Positions 1 through 7,184 are shown, counted from the first letter of the stretch. The stretch is DNA of 15,520 nucleotides from an uncultured Lachnospiraceae bacterium (GCA_902782815.1 CACZOS010000372.1:1-15520); one strand, 5' to 3'. Notes: generated from the letters alone by a model not told the origin. Numbers and translations: made by a program.

Positions 1-164
1 TAATCCGTCAATTCAAGATCGTCTTCGATGATCTCCGAACAGATGTCAATACATTCATCACAGATGTAGACGCCATTGGGACCGGCGATCAGTTTTCTCA
101 CCATGTCCTGTGACTTTCCGCAGAAAGAACAATAACAAGGCTTATTATCGGAACGTGATGTCAT
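1..164 (-). CDS. clpX: ATP-dependent Clp protease ATP-binding subunit ClpX, N-terminal fragment
   Basis: Only the first 54 codons are present; the gene runs off the left edge. The fragment is the ClpX zinc-binding domain: a C-x2-C pair (C12, C15, in CSFCGKSQ) and a second C-x2-C pair (C35, C38, in YICDEC), with the usual MVRKLIAGP stretch between them. In this family the four cysteines bind one zinc ion, and the domain dimerises to recruit substrates and adaptors. The AAA+ unfoldase part, which feeds unfolded proteins into the ClpP chamber, lies outside the window. The ATG start is preceded by a GAGGTGA ribosome binding site about six bases away. The gene follows clpP in the classical tig-clpP-clpX order, but a terminator hairpin and a separate extended -10 element lie between them, so it is probably transcribed at least partly on its own. 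Confidence 0.95.
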   Translation of the reverse strand, partial: MTSRSDNKPCYCSFCGKSQDMVRKLIAGPNGVYICDECIDICSEIIEDDLELTD

Positions 165-200
165 CTTTTCACCTCATTTCAGGGTATCTGCTGTCTGCTT

Positions 201-209
201 ACTATATCA
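201..209 (-). promoter_or_regulatory. Extended -10 promoter element for clpX
   Basis: On the minus strand this reads TGATATAGT, an extended -10 (TGn followed by TATAGT) about 37 bases before the clpX ATG. No good -35 hexamer is present at 16-18 bases; that region is occupied by the clpP terminator stem. Extended -10 promoters can work with a weak -35, so an independent clpX promoter is plausible but inferred. Confidence 0.45.
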
Positions 210-211
210 GC

Positions 212-243
212 AAAGGTTACCGGGAAAACTCCCGGTAACCTTT
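212..243 (-). terminator. Rho-independent terminator after clpP
   Basis: A perfect 10-bp GC-rich stem (215-224 with 231-240, arm GGTTACCGGG) with a 6-base loop is extended by three A-T pairs on the outside. It begins seven bases after the clpP stop. The T-run after the stem is short on the minus strand (TTT) and longer on the plus strand (TTTTT), so termination of clpP transcripts may be partial. Confidence 0.75.
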
Positions 244-249
244 TTGTCT

Positions 250-834
250 TTAGTTCCGCTTATCCACAACGATATCGATCAGCCCGTATTCCACTGCCTC
301 CTGGGCAGTCATCCAGTTGTCGCGTTCCGTATCCGCTTTAACCTTTTCATAAGGCTGGCCGGTATTCTCTGCAAGAATACGGTTCAGTTTTTCTTTTGTT
401 TTTAAGATATGCTCTGCAGCGATCTCAATCTCGGTGGCCTGGCCCTGCGCTCCTCCGGAGGGCTGATGGATCATGATCTCCGCATTGGGAAGGGCCATAC
501 GTTTACCCTTTGTTCCCCCTGCCAGAAGAAATGCTCCCATGCTGGCAGCCATACCCATACAGATAGTGGAAACATCACATTTGATGAACTGCATGGTATC
601 ATAGATTGCCATACCGGCGGTGACTGAACCTCCGGGACTCATGATATAGAGATTGATATCCTTGGAAGGATCTTCCGACTCCAGGAATAACATCTGAGAT
701 ACCACCAGACTGGCGGTCACATCGTTAACCTCTTCTCCCAGGAAAATGATCCTCTCCTTCAGGAGTCTGGAATAAATATCGTAGGACCTCTCCCCGTGGC
801 TTGTCTGTTCGATTACATAAGGTACTAAACTCAA
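250..834 (-). CDS. clpP: ATP-dependent Clp protease proteolytic subunit ClpP
   Basis: This is the cytoplasmic serine peptidase that forms a double heptameric barrel and degrades proteins unfolded by ClpX or ClpC. The 194-residue length matches the family. The catalytic triad is visible: S98 in GMAASMG, H123 in MIHQPSG and D172 in the [10 protein letters not shown] segment. The YIMSPGG motif near residues 63-69 shapes the oxyanion region. The start codon is TTG: the only ribosome binding site (AGGAGGG, 841-847) lies six bases before it, and the protein start ([11 protein letters not shown]) matches known ClpP N-termini. It lies 25 bases after tig and very likely shares the tig transcript. It is followed by a hairpin terminator before clpX. 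No anomalies are seen. Confidence 0.97.
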   Translation of the reverse strand: MSLVPYVIEQTSHGERSYDIYSRLLKERIIFLGEEVNDVTASLVVSQMLFLESEDPSKDINLYIMSPGGSVTAGMAIYDTMQFIKCDVSTICMGMAASMGAFLLAGGTKGKRMALPNAEIMIHQPSGGAQGQATEIEIAAEHILKTKEKLNRILAENTGQPYEKVKADTERDNWMTAQEAVEYGLIDIVVDKRN

Positions 835-840
835 AGATAT

Positions 841-847
841 CCCTCCT
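841..847 (-). promoter_or_regulatory. Ribosome binding site fixing the TTG start of clpP
   Basis: AGGAGGG on the minus strand lies six bases before the TTG codon at 834. No ATG or GTG sits at a usable distance, so this site sets the start. Confidence 0.8.
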
Positions 848-859
848 GTTTAAAGGAAA

Positions 860-2179
860 TTACTCTTCCTCAAATTCCAGCTCTTCTGTGGCTTCCTTGA
901 TCTCGGCCTGCTCCAGCAGGAAGTCAGCCGCCTTCTGGACCGCCAGATTCTTCCGCATGTTTTCTTTCTCTGCTTCACCCAGATAAGAAGCGATCAGTCC
1001 GGCCTCCATCTGATACATGCCGGCCATTCTGTCGTACTCGGACTGAAGATCGTCATCGTCTGCAGTGATGCCTTCCGCCTCAACGATAGCTTCCAGGACC
1101 AGGCTTCCTTTTACTCTGTCCTCAGCCTGAGGTCTCATGTTGTCTTTCAGGGTATCGATATCGGAACCGGTGAACTGGAGATACTGCTCAAAGGAAAGAC
1201 CCTGGTAGCTGACTCTCTGTTTGAATTCCTCCACCATCTGATCAACTTCACTGTCGATCATGGCTTCCGGAATATCCATCTCGGCATTCTCTATAGCCTG
1301 ACGGATCAGATCATTCTGCATCTTATCCCTGGCTTCTTTTTCTTTGTCCGCGGTAAGTTTGGAACGGATATCTGCCTTGTATTCTTCCAGAGTGTCAAAA
1401 TCTGTGTAATCCGCTGCGAAATCATCATTCAGCTCATCAAGCTGCTTCTCCTTGATCCCCAGAATCTCCACATGGAATACGGCCGGTTTTCCGGCAAGTT
1501 CTTTTGCGTGATATTCTTCGGGGAAAGTCACTTCCACATCCTTGGTATCCCCGATATTGAGCCCTACCAGCTGATCTTCAAAGGTATCGATAAAGGAATG
1601 GGATCCGATCTTCAGATTCTGGTTTTCTGCCGTGCCGCCGTCGAAAGGAACACCGTCGATGGTACCGGCATAGCTGAGTCTGATCATATCACCGTCCTGA
1701 ACAGGTCTGTCTGTTATCTCCACTTCCCTGGAGTTCTTCTCCTGGGCCTTCTTCAGTTCTTCCTGAATCTCCTCATCAGTAACCTCGGTGCTTTCCTTGT
1801 CTACAGTAAGGCCTTTGTACTGTCCGAGGGTAACCTCCGGTTTAACGGCCACAACAGCAGTATAGATCATATTCTGGCCCTTGCCGATCTGAGTGATGTC
1901 CACCTCCGGACGGGAAACGATATCCAGACCGCTCTCCTCCACTGCAGCCGGATAGCTGGACTGCATCACATCGTTGGCCGCATCTTCATAAAAAATGCCT
2001 GCTCCGTAAGTCTTTTCGATCACATTCATGGGGATCTTTCCTTTACGGAAACCCGGAAGGGTGAAAGAAGATTTCTGTTTGTTATATGCTCTCTTCATTG
2101 CGGCGTCGAATTCCTTCGCTTCTACCTCAATGGTAAGTTTTGCCATATTATGTTCCAAACGTTCAACCTGTACACTCAT
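860..2179 (-). CDS. tig: Trigger factor, ribosome-associated chaperone and prolyl isomerase
   Basis: Trigger factor docks at the ribosome exit tunnel and shields nascent chains. The 439-residue length is typical. Residues 1 to about 115 form the ribosome-binding domain, with the signature loop GFRKGKIP at 43-50. An FKBP-type prolyl isomerase domain follows at about 152-245, from DGDMIRLSYAG to VEILGIKEKQ. The remainder is the mostly helical C-terminal chaperone arms, ending in an acidic tail (ATEELEFEEE). The ATG has a strong AAGGAGGA site nine bases upstream (2189-2195). The gene heads the tig-clpP transcript and has its own near-consensus promoter at 2266-2294, giving a leader of roughly 80 bases. 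No CIRCE element or complete CtsR box is visible, which suggests that expression is not under the classical heat-shock repressors here. Confidence 0.97.
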   Translation of the reverse strand: MSVQVERLEHNMAKLTIEVEAKEFDAAMKRAYNKQKSSFTLPGFRKGKIPMNVIEKTYGAGIFYEDAANDVMQSSYPAAVEESGLDIVSRPEVDITQIGKGQNMIYTAVVAVKPEVTLGQYKGLTVDKESTEVTDEEIQEELKKAQEKNSREVEITDRPVQDGDMIRLSYAGTIDGVPFDGGTAENQNLKIGSHSFIDTFEDQLVGLNIGDTKDVEVTFPEEYHAKELAGKPAVFHVEILGIKEKQLDELNDDFAADYTDFDTLEEYKADIRSKLTADKEKEARDKMQNDLIRQAIENAEMDIPEAMIDSEVDQMVEEFKQRVSYQGLSFEQYLQFTGSDIDTLKDNMRPQAEDRVKGSLVLEAIVEAEGITADDDDLQSEYDRMAGMYQMEAGLIASYLGEAEKENMRKNLAVQKAADFLLEQAEIKEATEELEFEEE

Positions 2180-2265
2180 GATTAAGAATCCTCCTTAAAT
2201 ATACTCCTTATTCCTGTATCTTTCCTCTTTATTAAATGGATATAGATGTCAAAACACATTTTAGT

Positions 2266-2294
2266 ATTATATCATGAGATATGACGGCTGTCCA
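2266..2294 (-). promoter_or_regulatory. Sigma-A-type promoter for tig-clpP
   Basis: On the minus strand the -35 is TGGACA (2289-2294), followed by a 17-base spacer and a perfect TATAAT (2266-2271). A TG one base before the -10 gives an extended -10 as well. It lies about 87 bases before the tig ATG. This is the strongest promoter-like sequence in the window. Confidence 0.8.
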
Positions 2295-2297
2295 TAA

Positions 2298-2327
2298 ATT
2301 TTTCCATCTAATCCCTCATTTTTCCAT
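2298..2327. repeat. Direct repeat ATTTTTCCAT, two copies 20 bp apart
   Basis: ATTTTTCCAT occurs at 2298-2307 and again at 2318-2327, exactly 20 bases start to start. The nearer copy ends three bases from the tig -35 element. Copies two helical turns apart would sit on the same face of the DNA. This could be an activator site or a doubled A/T-rich promoter-upstream element; no known regulator is recognised. Confidence 0.5.
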
Positions 2328-2332
2328 ATTAA

Positions 2333-3022
2333 TTATCCCTGGTATTTCTCCGCATCCGCATTGAATTTATCCAGCATATCCGGAATCTCATCTGCAGTGC
2401 TTACAAAATACCTTCCTCCCTGTCTGATCAGGTCCTCCTTCTGCCTGAACCCCCACTCACAGAGGATACAGTCGAGGCCGCTGTTGGCCGCGGTGAGGAT
2501 ATCCACCTCGGAATCACCGACATAAACAGCCCTGTCCCCGGAAACACCCAGCTGATCAAGGGCTGTGAATACCGTATCCGGAGCCGGTTTTCTCCGGACA
2601 CCCGCTTCCTCATTTCCACCGATGGCAACCCGGATGTATTCAGAAAAGTATATGCGGTTTAATTCTTTGACCGCAGAATCGGCCTTGTTGGACACAATGG
2701 CCATATGATAGCCTCTTTTTTCCAGTTCCGCCATCATGGCCGGGATTCCGGGATAGGGTCTGGTCTTGTCATTGCAATGGATCTGATAGTAGGCCTTGTA
2801 TTCATCCAGAAAAGCCCGGTAATCCGGATTATCTTCTCCGCCGGGAATGGATTTCGCGATCAGGAAAGGAATCCCGTTCCCCACATGCCTCCTGACCTGG
2901 TCCAGAGTGTGGACCGGATATCCGTACTTTTCCTGCAGATATACCACGGCATCCTTCAGATCTTCCAGAGTATCCAGTAATGTTCCGTCCAGATCGAAAA
3001 CCACCGTATTGATTCTTTTCAT
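2333..3022 (-). CDS. HAD-family phosphatase, phosphoglycolate phosphatase-like
   Basis: A 229-residue HAD superfamily subclass IA hydrolase, with all four catalytic motifs: DLDGT with nucleophile D10 and acid/base D12, S111 in VSNKA, K145 in RRKPAPD, and D170/D174 in VGDSEVD. A helical cap domain lies between motif I and motif II (about residues 15-90), as in Gph and PpaX. Such enzymes remove phosphate from small phosphorylated metabolites in the cytoplasm. The natural substrate cannot be read from the sequence; phosphoglycolate or pyrophosphate are the usual guesses. The gene starts 16 bases after the LtaS-like gene with its own AGGAGGAG site, so the two are probably co-transcribed. No terminator hairpin is visible between its stop and the tig promoter. 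Confidence 0.85.
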   Translation of the reverse strand: MKRINTVVFDLDGTLLDTLEDLKDAVVYLQEKYGYPVHTLDQVRRHVGNGIPFLIAKSIPGGEDNPDYRAFLDEYKAYYQIHCNDKTRPYPGIPAMMAELEKRGYHMAIVSNKADSAVKELNRIYFSEYIRVAIGGNEEAGVRRKPAPDTVFTALDQLGVSGDRAVYVGDSEVDILTAANSGLDCILCEWGFRQKEDLIRQGGRYFVSTADEIPDMLDKFNADAEKYQG

Positions 3023-3038
3023 ACTCCGGCTCCTCCTG

Positions 3039-5075
3039 TCATGGGGCTTCCTCCTTGTAGATCGACTGAATGGCCCCGGTATCCACCACTAAGGCATTGG
3101 AAGTGTTTAAGGTAATATTCGGATGGGTCTTGTTCACCTGGTGAACCACCAGCTCGTCCCCGTCATCCAGGGATTTTAAGGGGATCATCAGGGCGAAATC
3201 GCTGAGTTTTACCGTTTTGACCGGTTTGCCGTTGACATAAACCCTGCTGTAGTCGGTAAAGAAATTCCCCATCACATAGACATGATTTTTGTTCTTCTTG
3301 AGTTTTTCCACCTTGACCTCTCTCATGGAATACTTAATATCAGAGGCTGTCAAAGCCTCTTCCCCCTCCCTGGAGAAGGAGGATCCGTAGAGAAGGTCGT
3401 ACTGAAGCAGTTTCATATTCCTTTTATAATTTTTTGACTCCCTCATCACCTGATGATATTCATTCATCACCCCGCTGTGGATTCCCAGCTGGGAGAGGAC
3501 GGAGGAAGAAAGCTGATAAGCCCGGAGGTTGCCGGACTCTTTTTTCCTGCGGTTTGAATTATATCCGTAATTGTCCCAGATTATATAGGAAGTCTTATAC
3601 TTGGATCCGCTGGCCAGATCCTTGCTCTCAATGTTGAGACTGGGGAGATGATCCCCATAGAAGACCAGGATGGTGTTTTCATCCAGGCCGGACAGGCTGT
3701 CCAGCAGATTACCGATAAACCGGTCCATCTCATAAATCTGATTTACATAGTAGGTCAGGGTGTTCCGGTATCCCTCGCTGTACTCCGGATTCTCTACGGT
3801 GATCGTGGGATTCTCCACGGGTTTATCCGGATAGTCGCCATGTCCCTGAACGGAAATGGCATAAAGATAATCCGGACCCGGAGTGCGTTCCATGGTATCC
3901 AGGATATACTCCTCCAGCACGGCATCCCTGGCCCAGCCTGCTGCATTGGTCATGGTGATATTCATATTCTCCGAGGAGATAAAACAATCAAAACCCAGGT
4001 TGGATAAAACCTTGTTCCGGTCATAGAAGGAGGCATTATTATTGTGGATGACCGTACTGGTATATCCCAGTCCCTTCAGCCAGGTGGCGGCGCTCTCCGA
4101 AGTCCTCCGGTGAAGAATGCTCCGGTAAGGGTACTCGCCTGTTCCGAAAAATGAGGTATTCATACCTGTGATCACCTCAAATTCCGTATTGATGGTCCCG
4201 GCTCCGTATACGGGAACGGTCAGATATCCGCCTGTGGTCTCCTCCTGAAGACGATGGAGATTAGGCAGGGGATCCTGAGAGAGTTTTATCCCTTCCAGTT
4301 CCGTAATGTCAAACATGGATTCCAGCTGGATAAAAATGATGTTGGGTGTGCGGGTAACCTCCCCCTGGGGAGTCCTTTTCTTAAGACGCCGGTCCATGGT
4401 ATCCTTCACTTTCTCCACCCTGTTCCTGGAGTAATCCACCGGGCGGTCGATCCCCGTATCGACAGCTGTGGCCACGAAAGAATACGCACTGCCGTAGTCC
4501 TTGTATCCGGCCATCAGATTATCAAACCTGGAGATCAGCATGCCCTTCCCCACGGCATAGTAGGTGGTGGCGGCAAACAGGGCAAGAAGCATCCCCACCA
4601 GAACCAGGTTGGTCTTGTAATCGAAGGATTTTCTGGCATTGGGACAGTATAAAAAAAGGGTGACCAGCCCCGCTATGGCCAGGATCAGGAGGACTGCCGC
4701 AAGAACAATCTGCCAGAGAGAGAAATAACTGGTGATCACGGGGATCGTGGATTTGAAGATGGTAAGATCCACGGCCGTAAAAGGTGTCTTCCGGCTGTCT
4801 GTGATGATGCCGTTGACCAGGCCGATCATGCCCCAGCAGAAAAAAATGATCCCGAAAGCAAAATATTTCTTGTTGACCAGAAAGACCAGGGAAAAGGTCA
4901 CAAAGATGATGAACACGTTATATAAAAATACAAAGGTCCTGTTTTCCATGAAAAGAGCGAGGTCAGAAAAGGTCTTCCTCCCCATGTACTCCAGAAAGAC
5001 GGTGAGCAGTAAAGACGCGGCGATATTCAGAACGAGAACCTTCCTGTTGGAAGGACACCATATTTTTTTCCACAT
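3039..5075 (-). CDS. LtaS-like membrane phosphoglycerol transferase (sulfatase-fold)
   Basis: The 678-residue protein has the LtaS layout: about five membrane segments (roughly 12-29, 47-67, 71-91, 121-143 and 156-174), then an extracytoplasmic sulfatase-fold domain from about residue 243. Active-site features are visible: E252 in IQLESM as a metal ligand, T294 in AGTINTEFE as the likely nucleophile by alignment with LtaS, H412 in QGHGDY, and D475/H476 in YGDHLP. Members transfer glycerophosphate from phosphatidylglycerol to build lipoteichoic acid or modify related envelope polymers. About 100 residues beyond the catalytic fold (580 to the end) have a beta-rich look (VYVMGNFFTDYSRVYVNGK) and may be an added domain. 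Whether this is the main synthase, a primase or a modifying paralogue cannot be told. It is followed by the HAD phosphatase in a likely two-gene unit. The start has a GAGAGG-type binding site. Confidence 0.87.
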   Translation of the reverse strand: MWKKIWCPSNRKVLVLNIAASLLLTVFLEYMGRKTFSDLALFMENRTFVFLYNVFIIFVTFSLVFLVNKKYFAFGIIFFCWGMIGLVNGIITDSRKTPFTAVDLTIFKSTIPVITSYFSLWQIVLAAVLLILAIAGLVTLFLYCPNARKSFDYKTNLVLVGMLLALFAATTYYAVGKGMLISRFDNLMAGYKDYGSAYSFVATAVDTGIDRPVDYSRNRVEKVKDTMDRRLKKRTPQGEVTRTPNIIFIQLESMFDITELEGIKLSQDPLPNLHRLQEETTGGYLTVPVYGAGTINTEFEVITGMNTSFFGTGEYPYRSILHRRTSESAATWLKGLGYTSTVIHNNNASFYDRNKVLSNLGFDCFISSENMNITMTNAAGWARDAVLEEYILDTMERTPGPDYLYAISVQGHGDYPDKPVENPTITVENPEYSEGYRNTLTYYVNQIYEMDRFIGNLLDSLSGLDENTILVFYGDHLPSLNIESKDLASGSKYKTSYIIWDNYGYNSNRRKKESGNLRAYQLSSSVLSQLGIHSGVMNEYHQVMRESKNYKRNMKLLQYDLLYGSSFSREGEEALTASDIKYSMREVKVEKLKKNKNHVYVMGNFFTDYSRVYVNGKPVKTVKLSDFALMIPLKSLDDGDELVVHQVNKTHPNITLNTSNALVVDTGAIQSIYKEEAP

Positions 5076-5100
5076 TTTTCTTTACCTCTCCTCTGTCCTT

Positions 5101-5132
5101 TGCCTTATTCTCTCCCATGGAAAAGATAAGGC
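5101..5132. repeat. Inverted repeat in the leader of the LtaS-like gene
   Basis: TGCCTTAT (5101-5108) and ATAAGGCA (5125-5132) are perfect 8-base inverted arms separated by 16 bases. The element is 26-57 bases before the ATG. It is not followed by a T-run, so it does not look like a terminator. A repressor operator or an mRNA hairpin is possible; neither is proven. Confidence 0.45.
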
Positions 5133-5163
5133 AGACAATCTCTTTCCCCTGAATATCGATGAA

Positions 5164-5205
5164 AATATCCGGTATGCGGACCCATGCCGCAATATCCGGA
5201 TTTTT
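5164..5205 (-). terminator. Probable imperfect terminator hairpin after cobU
   Basis: Outer arms ATCCGG/CCGGAT (5167-5172, 5196-5201) and inner arms TGCGG/CCGCA (5175-5179, 5187-5191) fold with a small internal loop. A/T runs flank both sides, giving TATTTTC after the stem on the minus strand and TTTTTCTTTT on the plus strand. It lies just after the cobU stop, between cobU and the LtaS-like gene. The imperfect stem makes it a moderate call. Confidence 0.5.
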
Positions 5206-5231
5206 CTTTTGCAGACCATCAAATATGATAT

Positions 5232-5786
5232 TTATCTCAATCTAAGCGGAATACCGCTGATGGAGAGATACACTTCCTCACTCAGAGAAGCGATCAGCTG
5301 GTTTGCCTTCCCGGCCATATCCGTAAAGATCCTTCCCAGACGGTAGGAGGAAACCATGGACATGCCCAGTTCATTGGTCACCAGGATCAGGGTCTTGTTC
5401 CCATCCCTTGCTCCCTTTATGATATTGCCCAGTTCCTTCATCACATCCGCCTCAATGCCGGCTATCTCTTCTTTGGATATGGTATCGAAATCCCTTTCTT
5501 CCTCGAAAAGAATGTTAGTGATCAGGACAGTGACACAATCCAGAAGGATAGTGTTCTTTTCCGTCTCCCGGATCACATCACCCAGATCTCTGTAACCTTC
5601 ATAGGTCCCCCATTCCGAATCCCTTCTCTCCTGGTGAATCCGGATCCTCTCCTTCATATCTTCATCGGTGGCAATAGCGGTAGCGATGTAAAGTACACTC
5701 CTTTTCCCGTATTCCGCCGCTTTTTTCTCGGCAAGAACACTCTTTCCGCTTCTGCTTCCGCCGGTGATCATGATCACTTTTGACAT
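5232..5786 (-). CDS. cobU: CobU/CobP-type adenosylcobinamide kinase / guanylyltransferase
   Basis: A 184-residue CobU-family protein. In cobalamin assembly and salvage these cytoplasmic enzymes phosphorylate adenosylcobinamide and then attach GMP. Visible features are the P-loop GGSRSGKS (9-16), YIATA followed by an acidic D-E-D-M stretch (33-44), a histidine in RIRIHQERR (H51) aligning with the guanylylated His of Salmonella CobU, the LLDC motif (81-84), VTNE at 136-139, LGRIFTDMAGKANQ, and the standard C-terminal SGIPLRLR. Nothing essential appears missing. It lies 22 bases after the DUF1189 gene with a GGAGGG site, so it probably shares that transcript. No other cobalamin gene or cobalamin riboswitch is in the window, so its neighbours do not explain it; scattered cob genes for corrinoid salvage are known in Clostridia. 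A hairpin follows the stop. Confidence 0.88.
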   Translation of the reverse strand: MSKVIMITGGSRSGKSVLAEKKAAEYGKRSVLYIATAIATDEDMKERIRIHQERRDSEWGTYEGYRDLGDVIRETEKNTILLDCVTVLITNILFEEERDFDTISKEEIAGIEADVMKELGNIIKGARDGNKTLILVTNELGMSMVSSYRLGRIFTDMAGKANQLIASLSEEVYLSISGIPLRLR

Positions 5787-5808
5787 AACAAACCCTCCAT
5801 TTCCTTAC

Positions 5809-6612
5809 TCATTCTTCCCCTCTTAAACTATCTTTTGTAATCCCCAGCCGGGCCCTCTCGGCCAAAAGCATGAACTGCATGGTCATAAATACACCCAGAA
5901 GAAGAACCCAGAGACTGTTGGTCACATATCCAAGACAACTGTTCAGACTGGACAGGAGGATAAAGGGGGCCCTGGCATACATGGCAAAAATGAACGCCGT
6001 CCCGAAATCCACACTCTTTCCCTCACTGTCTTTTGCCATGGACCTGCAGATCAAAGCGAAAAACAACATCGAAATCAGGAATCCGATGATCTTGGATCCA
6101 TAGGCCACCAGCAGGCTGAATACCAGAAGTCCCTTCACCATGGGCATCATCTGAAGCAATGCCTGATTATCAAATGTATAATTCAGATCCGAAAACCTTA
6201 TCTCGTATACCATACCGGAATGCTTAAGGATCATATTTGTTTTTGAAATGAGGAAAACTTCCTCAAAATCTCCGGGCAGATCTTTATCCTGAAAACTCTC
6301 CACGTCTGAATCTGCCTTAAGACAGATCAGCCCCTTCATCTGGATCTCAATGGGGCTTTCTATGGTGAAGGTCCCATTCTCCAGAGTAACCGCCGGGATC
6401 CCTCTGGAGACCAGATTGTTCAGGCCGCCCACGCTGGCATCCCATGCCCCAAAAGGGATCAGGGTTTCCAGAATAAAAGCCAGCAGGGTGATCAGGATGA
6501 CGAAACCCACACGGAAACGTCTTTTCAGAGGCAACAGTTCTTTATATTGGCTCGGATGGAAAAAAGAGACCGGAAACTGGTCAAAAAATCCATACTTTAC
6601 CTGTTCTTCCAT
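5809..6612 (-). CDS. DUF1189 family integral membrane protein
   Basis: A 267-residue membrane protein with the layout of the DUF1189 family: a short cytoplasmic start containing an FFHPSQYKELLPLK segment, a first membrane helix (35-53), an extracytoplasmic domain of about 100 residues (54-154), then about four closely spaced helices (155-171, 173-190, 203-223, 231-251) and a short charged tail. The family is common in Firmicutes and has no established function; envelope roles have been suggested. The family assignment rests on topology and the N-terminal motif recognised by eye, so it is less certain than the neighbours. The ATG is preceded by AGGAGA. The gene sits 21 bases after the DJ-1-like gene and 22 bases before cobU, in one apparent operon. 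Confidence 0.68.
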   Translation of the reverse strand: MEEQVKYGFFDQFPVSFFHPSQYKELLPLKRRFRVGFVILITLLAFILETLIPFGAWDASVGGLNNLVSRGIPAVTLENGTFTIESPIEIQMKGLICLKADSDVESFQDKDLPGDFEEVFLISKTNMILKHSGMVYEIRFSDLNYTFDNQALLQMMPMVKGLLVFSLLVAYGSKIIGFLISMLFFALICRSMAKDSEGKSVDFGTAFIFAMYARAPFILLSSLNSCLGYVTNSLWVLLLGVFMTMQFMLLAERARLGITKDSLRGEE

Positions 6613-6633
6613 AATTTCTCCTGTGTCTTAGGT

Positions 6634-7179
6634 TTAGTTTCTTCTGTAAATAATGGATGAGGCGATCCGGTCAGCGGTATCCTTGTCCTTTAACAGCTCT
6701 ATCAGCTTCAGGGCAAAGGGAATAGCCGTCCCGACACCGCGGCTGGTGATGAGATTCCCGTCCATGACCACTTCCTTCTCCAGGTACTCCCCGCAGTCCT
6801 CTTCTGCTACTGCTCCCGGATATGAGGTTGCCTTTTTCCCTTTAAGGAATCCCAGCTCAGCAAAAACTGAGGGAGCCGCACAGATAGCCGCCAGCCATCC
6901 GCCGGCCATGTACTGTTCTTCAAGCAGACGGCAAAGTCCCTCATGGGCTTTCAGGTTCTTTGTTCCGGGCATTCCACCGGGCAGCACCAGCATTTGGGCC
7001 GGCATACAGACCTCTTCAAACAGAAGATCCGTCTCAATCGGAATATCGTGGGACCCCTTCACTTTTCTGGTTCCCATGACGGATACCGTCTTAAGGTCTG
7101 CACCGCTGCGCCTGATCAGGTCCACTGCGGTAAGCGCTTCCACTTCCTCAAATCCTTCTGCAAAAAAAACGTATACCAT
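6634..7179 (-). CDS. DJ-1/PfpI family protein (YajL/ThiJ-like)
   Basis: A 181-residue cytoplasmic DJ-1 superfamily protein. It opens MVYVFFAEGFEEVEAL, with E14 aligning to human DJ-1 E18. The reactive cysteine is C100 in AAICAAPSVFAELG, at the nucleophile elbow. LVLPGGMPG (64-72) and SRGVGTAIPFALKLIELL (C-terminal) are typical of the DJ-1/YajL branch. Proposed roles include oxidative-stress protection and repair or detoxification of glyoxal adducts, which are still debated. An upstream in-frame ATG would add 11 residues (MKTDGMHGGEE), but I chose the internal ATG because GGAGGAG lies five bases before it and the family's conserved sequence begins there. It is the first gene after a good promoter and leads DUF1189 and cobU. 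Confidence 0.88.
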   Translation of the reverse strand: MVYVFFAEGFEEVEALTAVDLIRRSGADLKTVSVMGTRKVKGSHDIPIETDLLFEEVCMPAQMLVLPGGMPGTKNLKAHEGLCRLLEEQYMAGGWLAAICAAPSVFAELGFLKGKKATSYPGAVAEEDCGEYLEKEVVMDGNLITSRGVGTAIPFALKLIELLKDKDTADRIASSIIYRRN

Positions 7180-7184
7180 CTCTT

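Noticed and set aside
1472..2185. Plus-strand open frame of 237 codons opposite tig
   Set aside because: It lies fully antisense to trigger factor, whose domains are clear. No binding site or promoter supports it.
2246..2256. TGTCAAA half-site resembling a CtsR heptad near tig
   Set aside because: CtsR sites need two heptads in direct repeat with a three-base spacer; only one is present.
5787..5808. Cobalamin riboswitch upstream of cobU
   Set aside because: The gap before cobU is only 22 bases, and no B12-box-like sequence was seen in the operon leader at 7180-7280.
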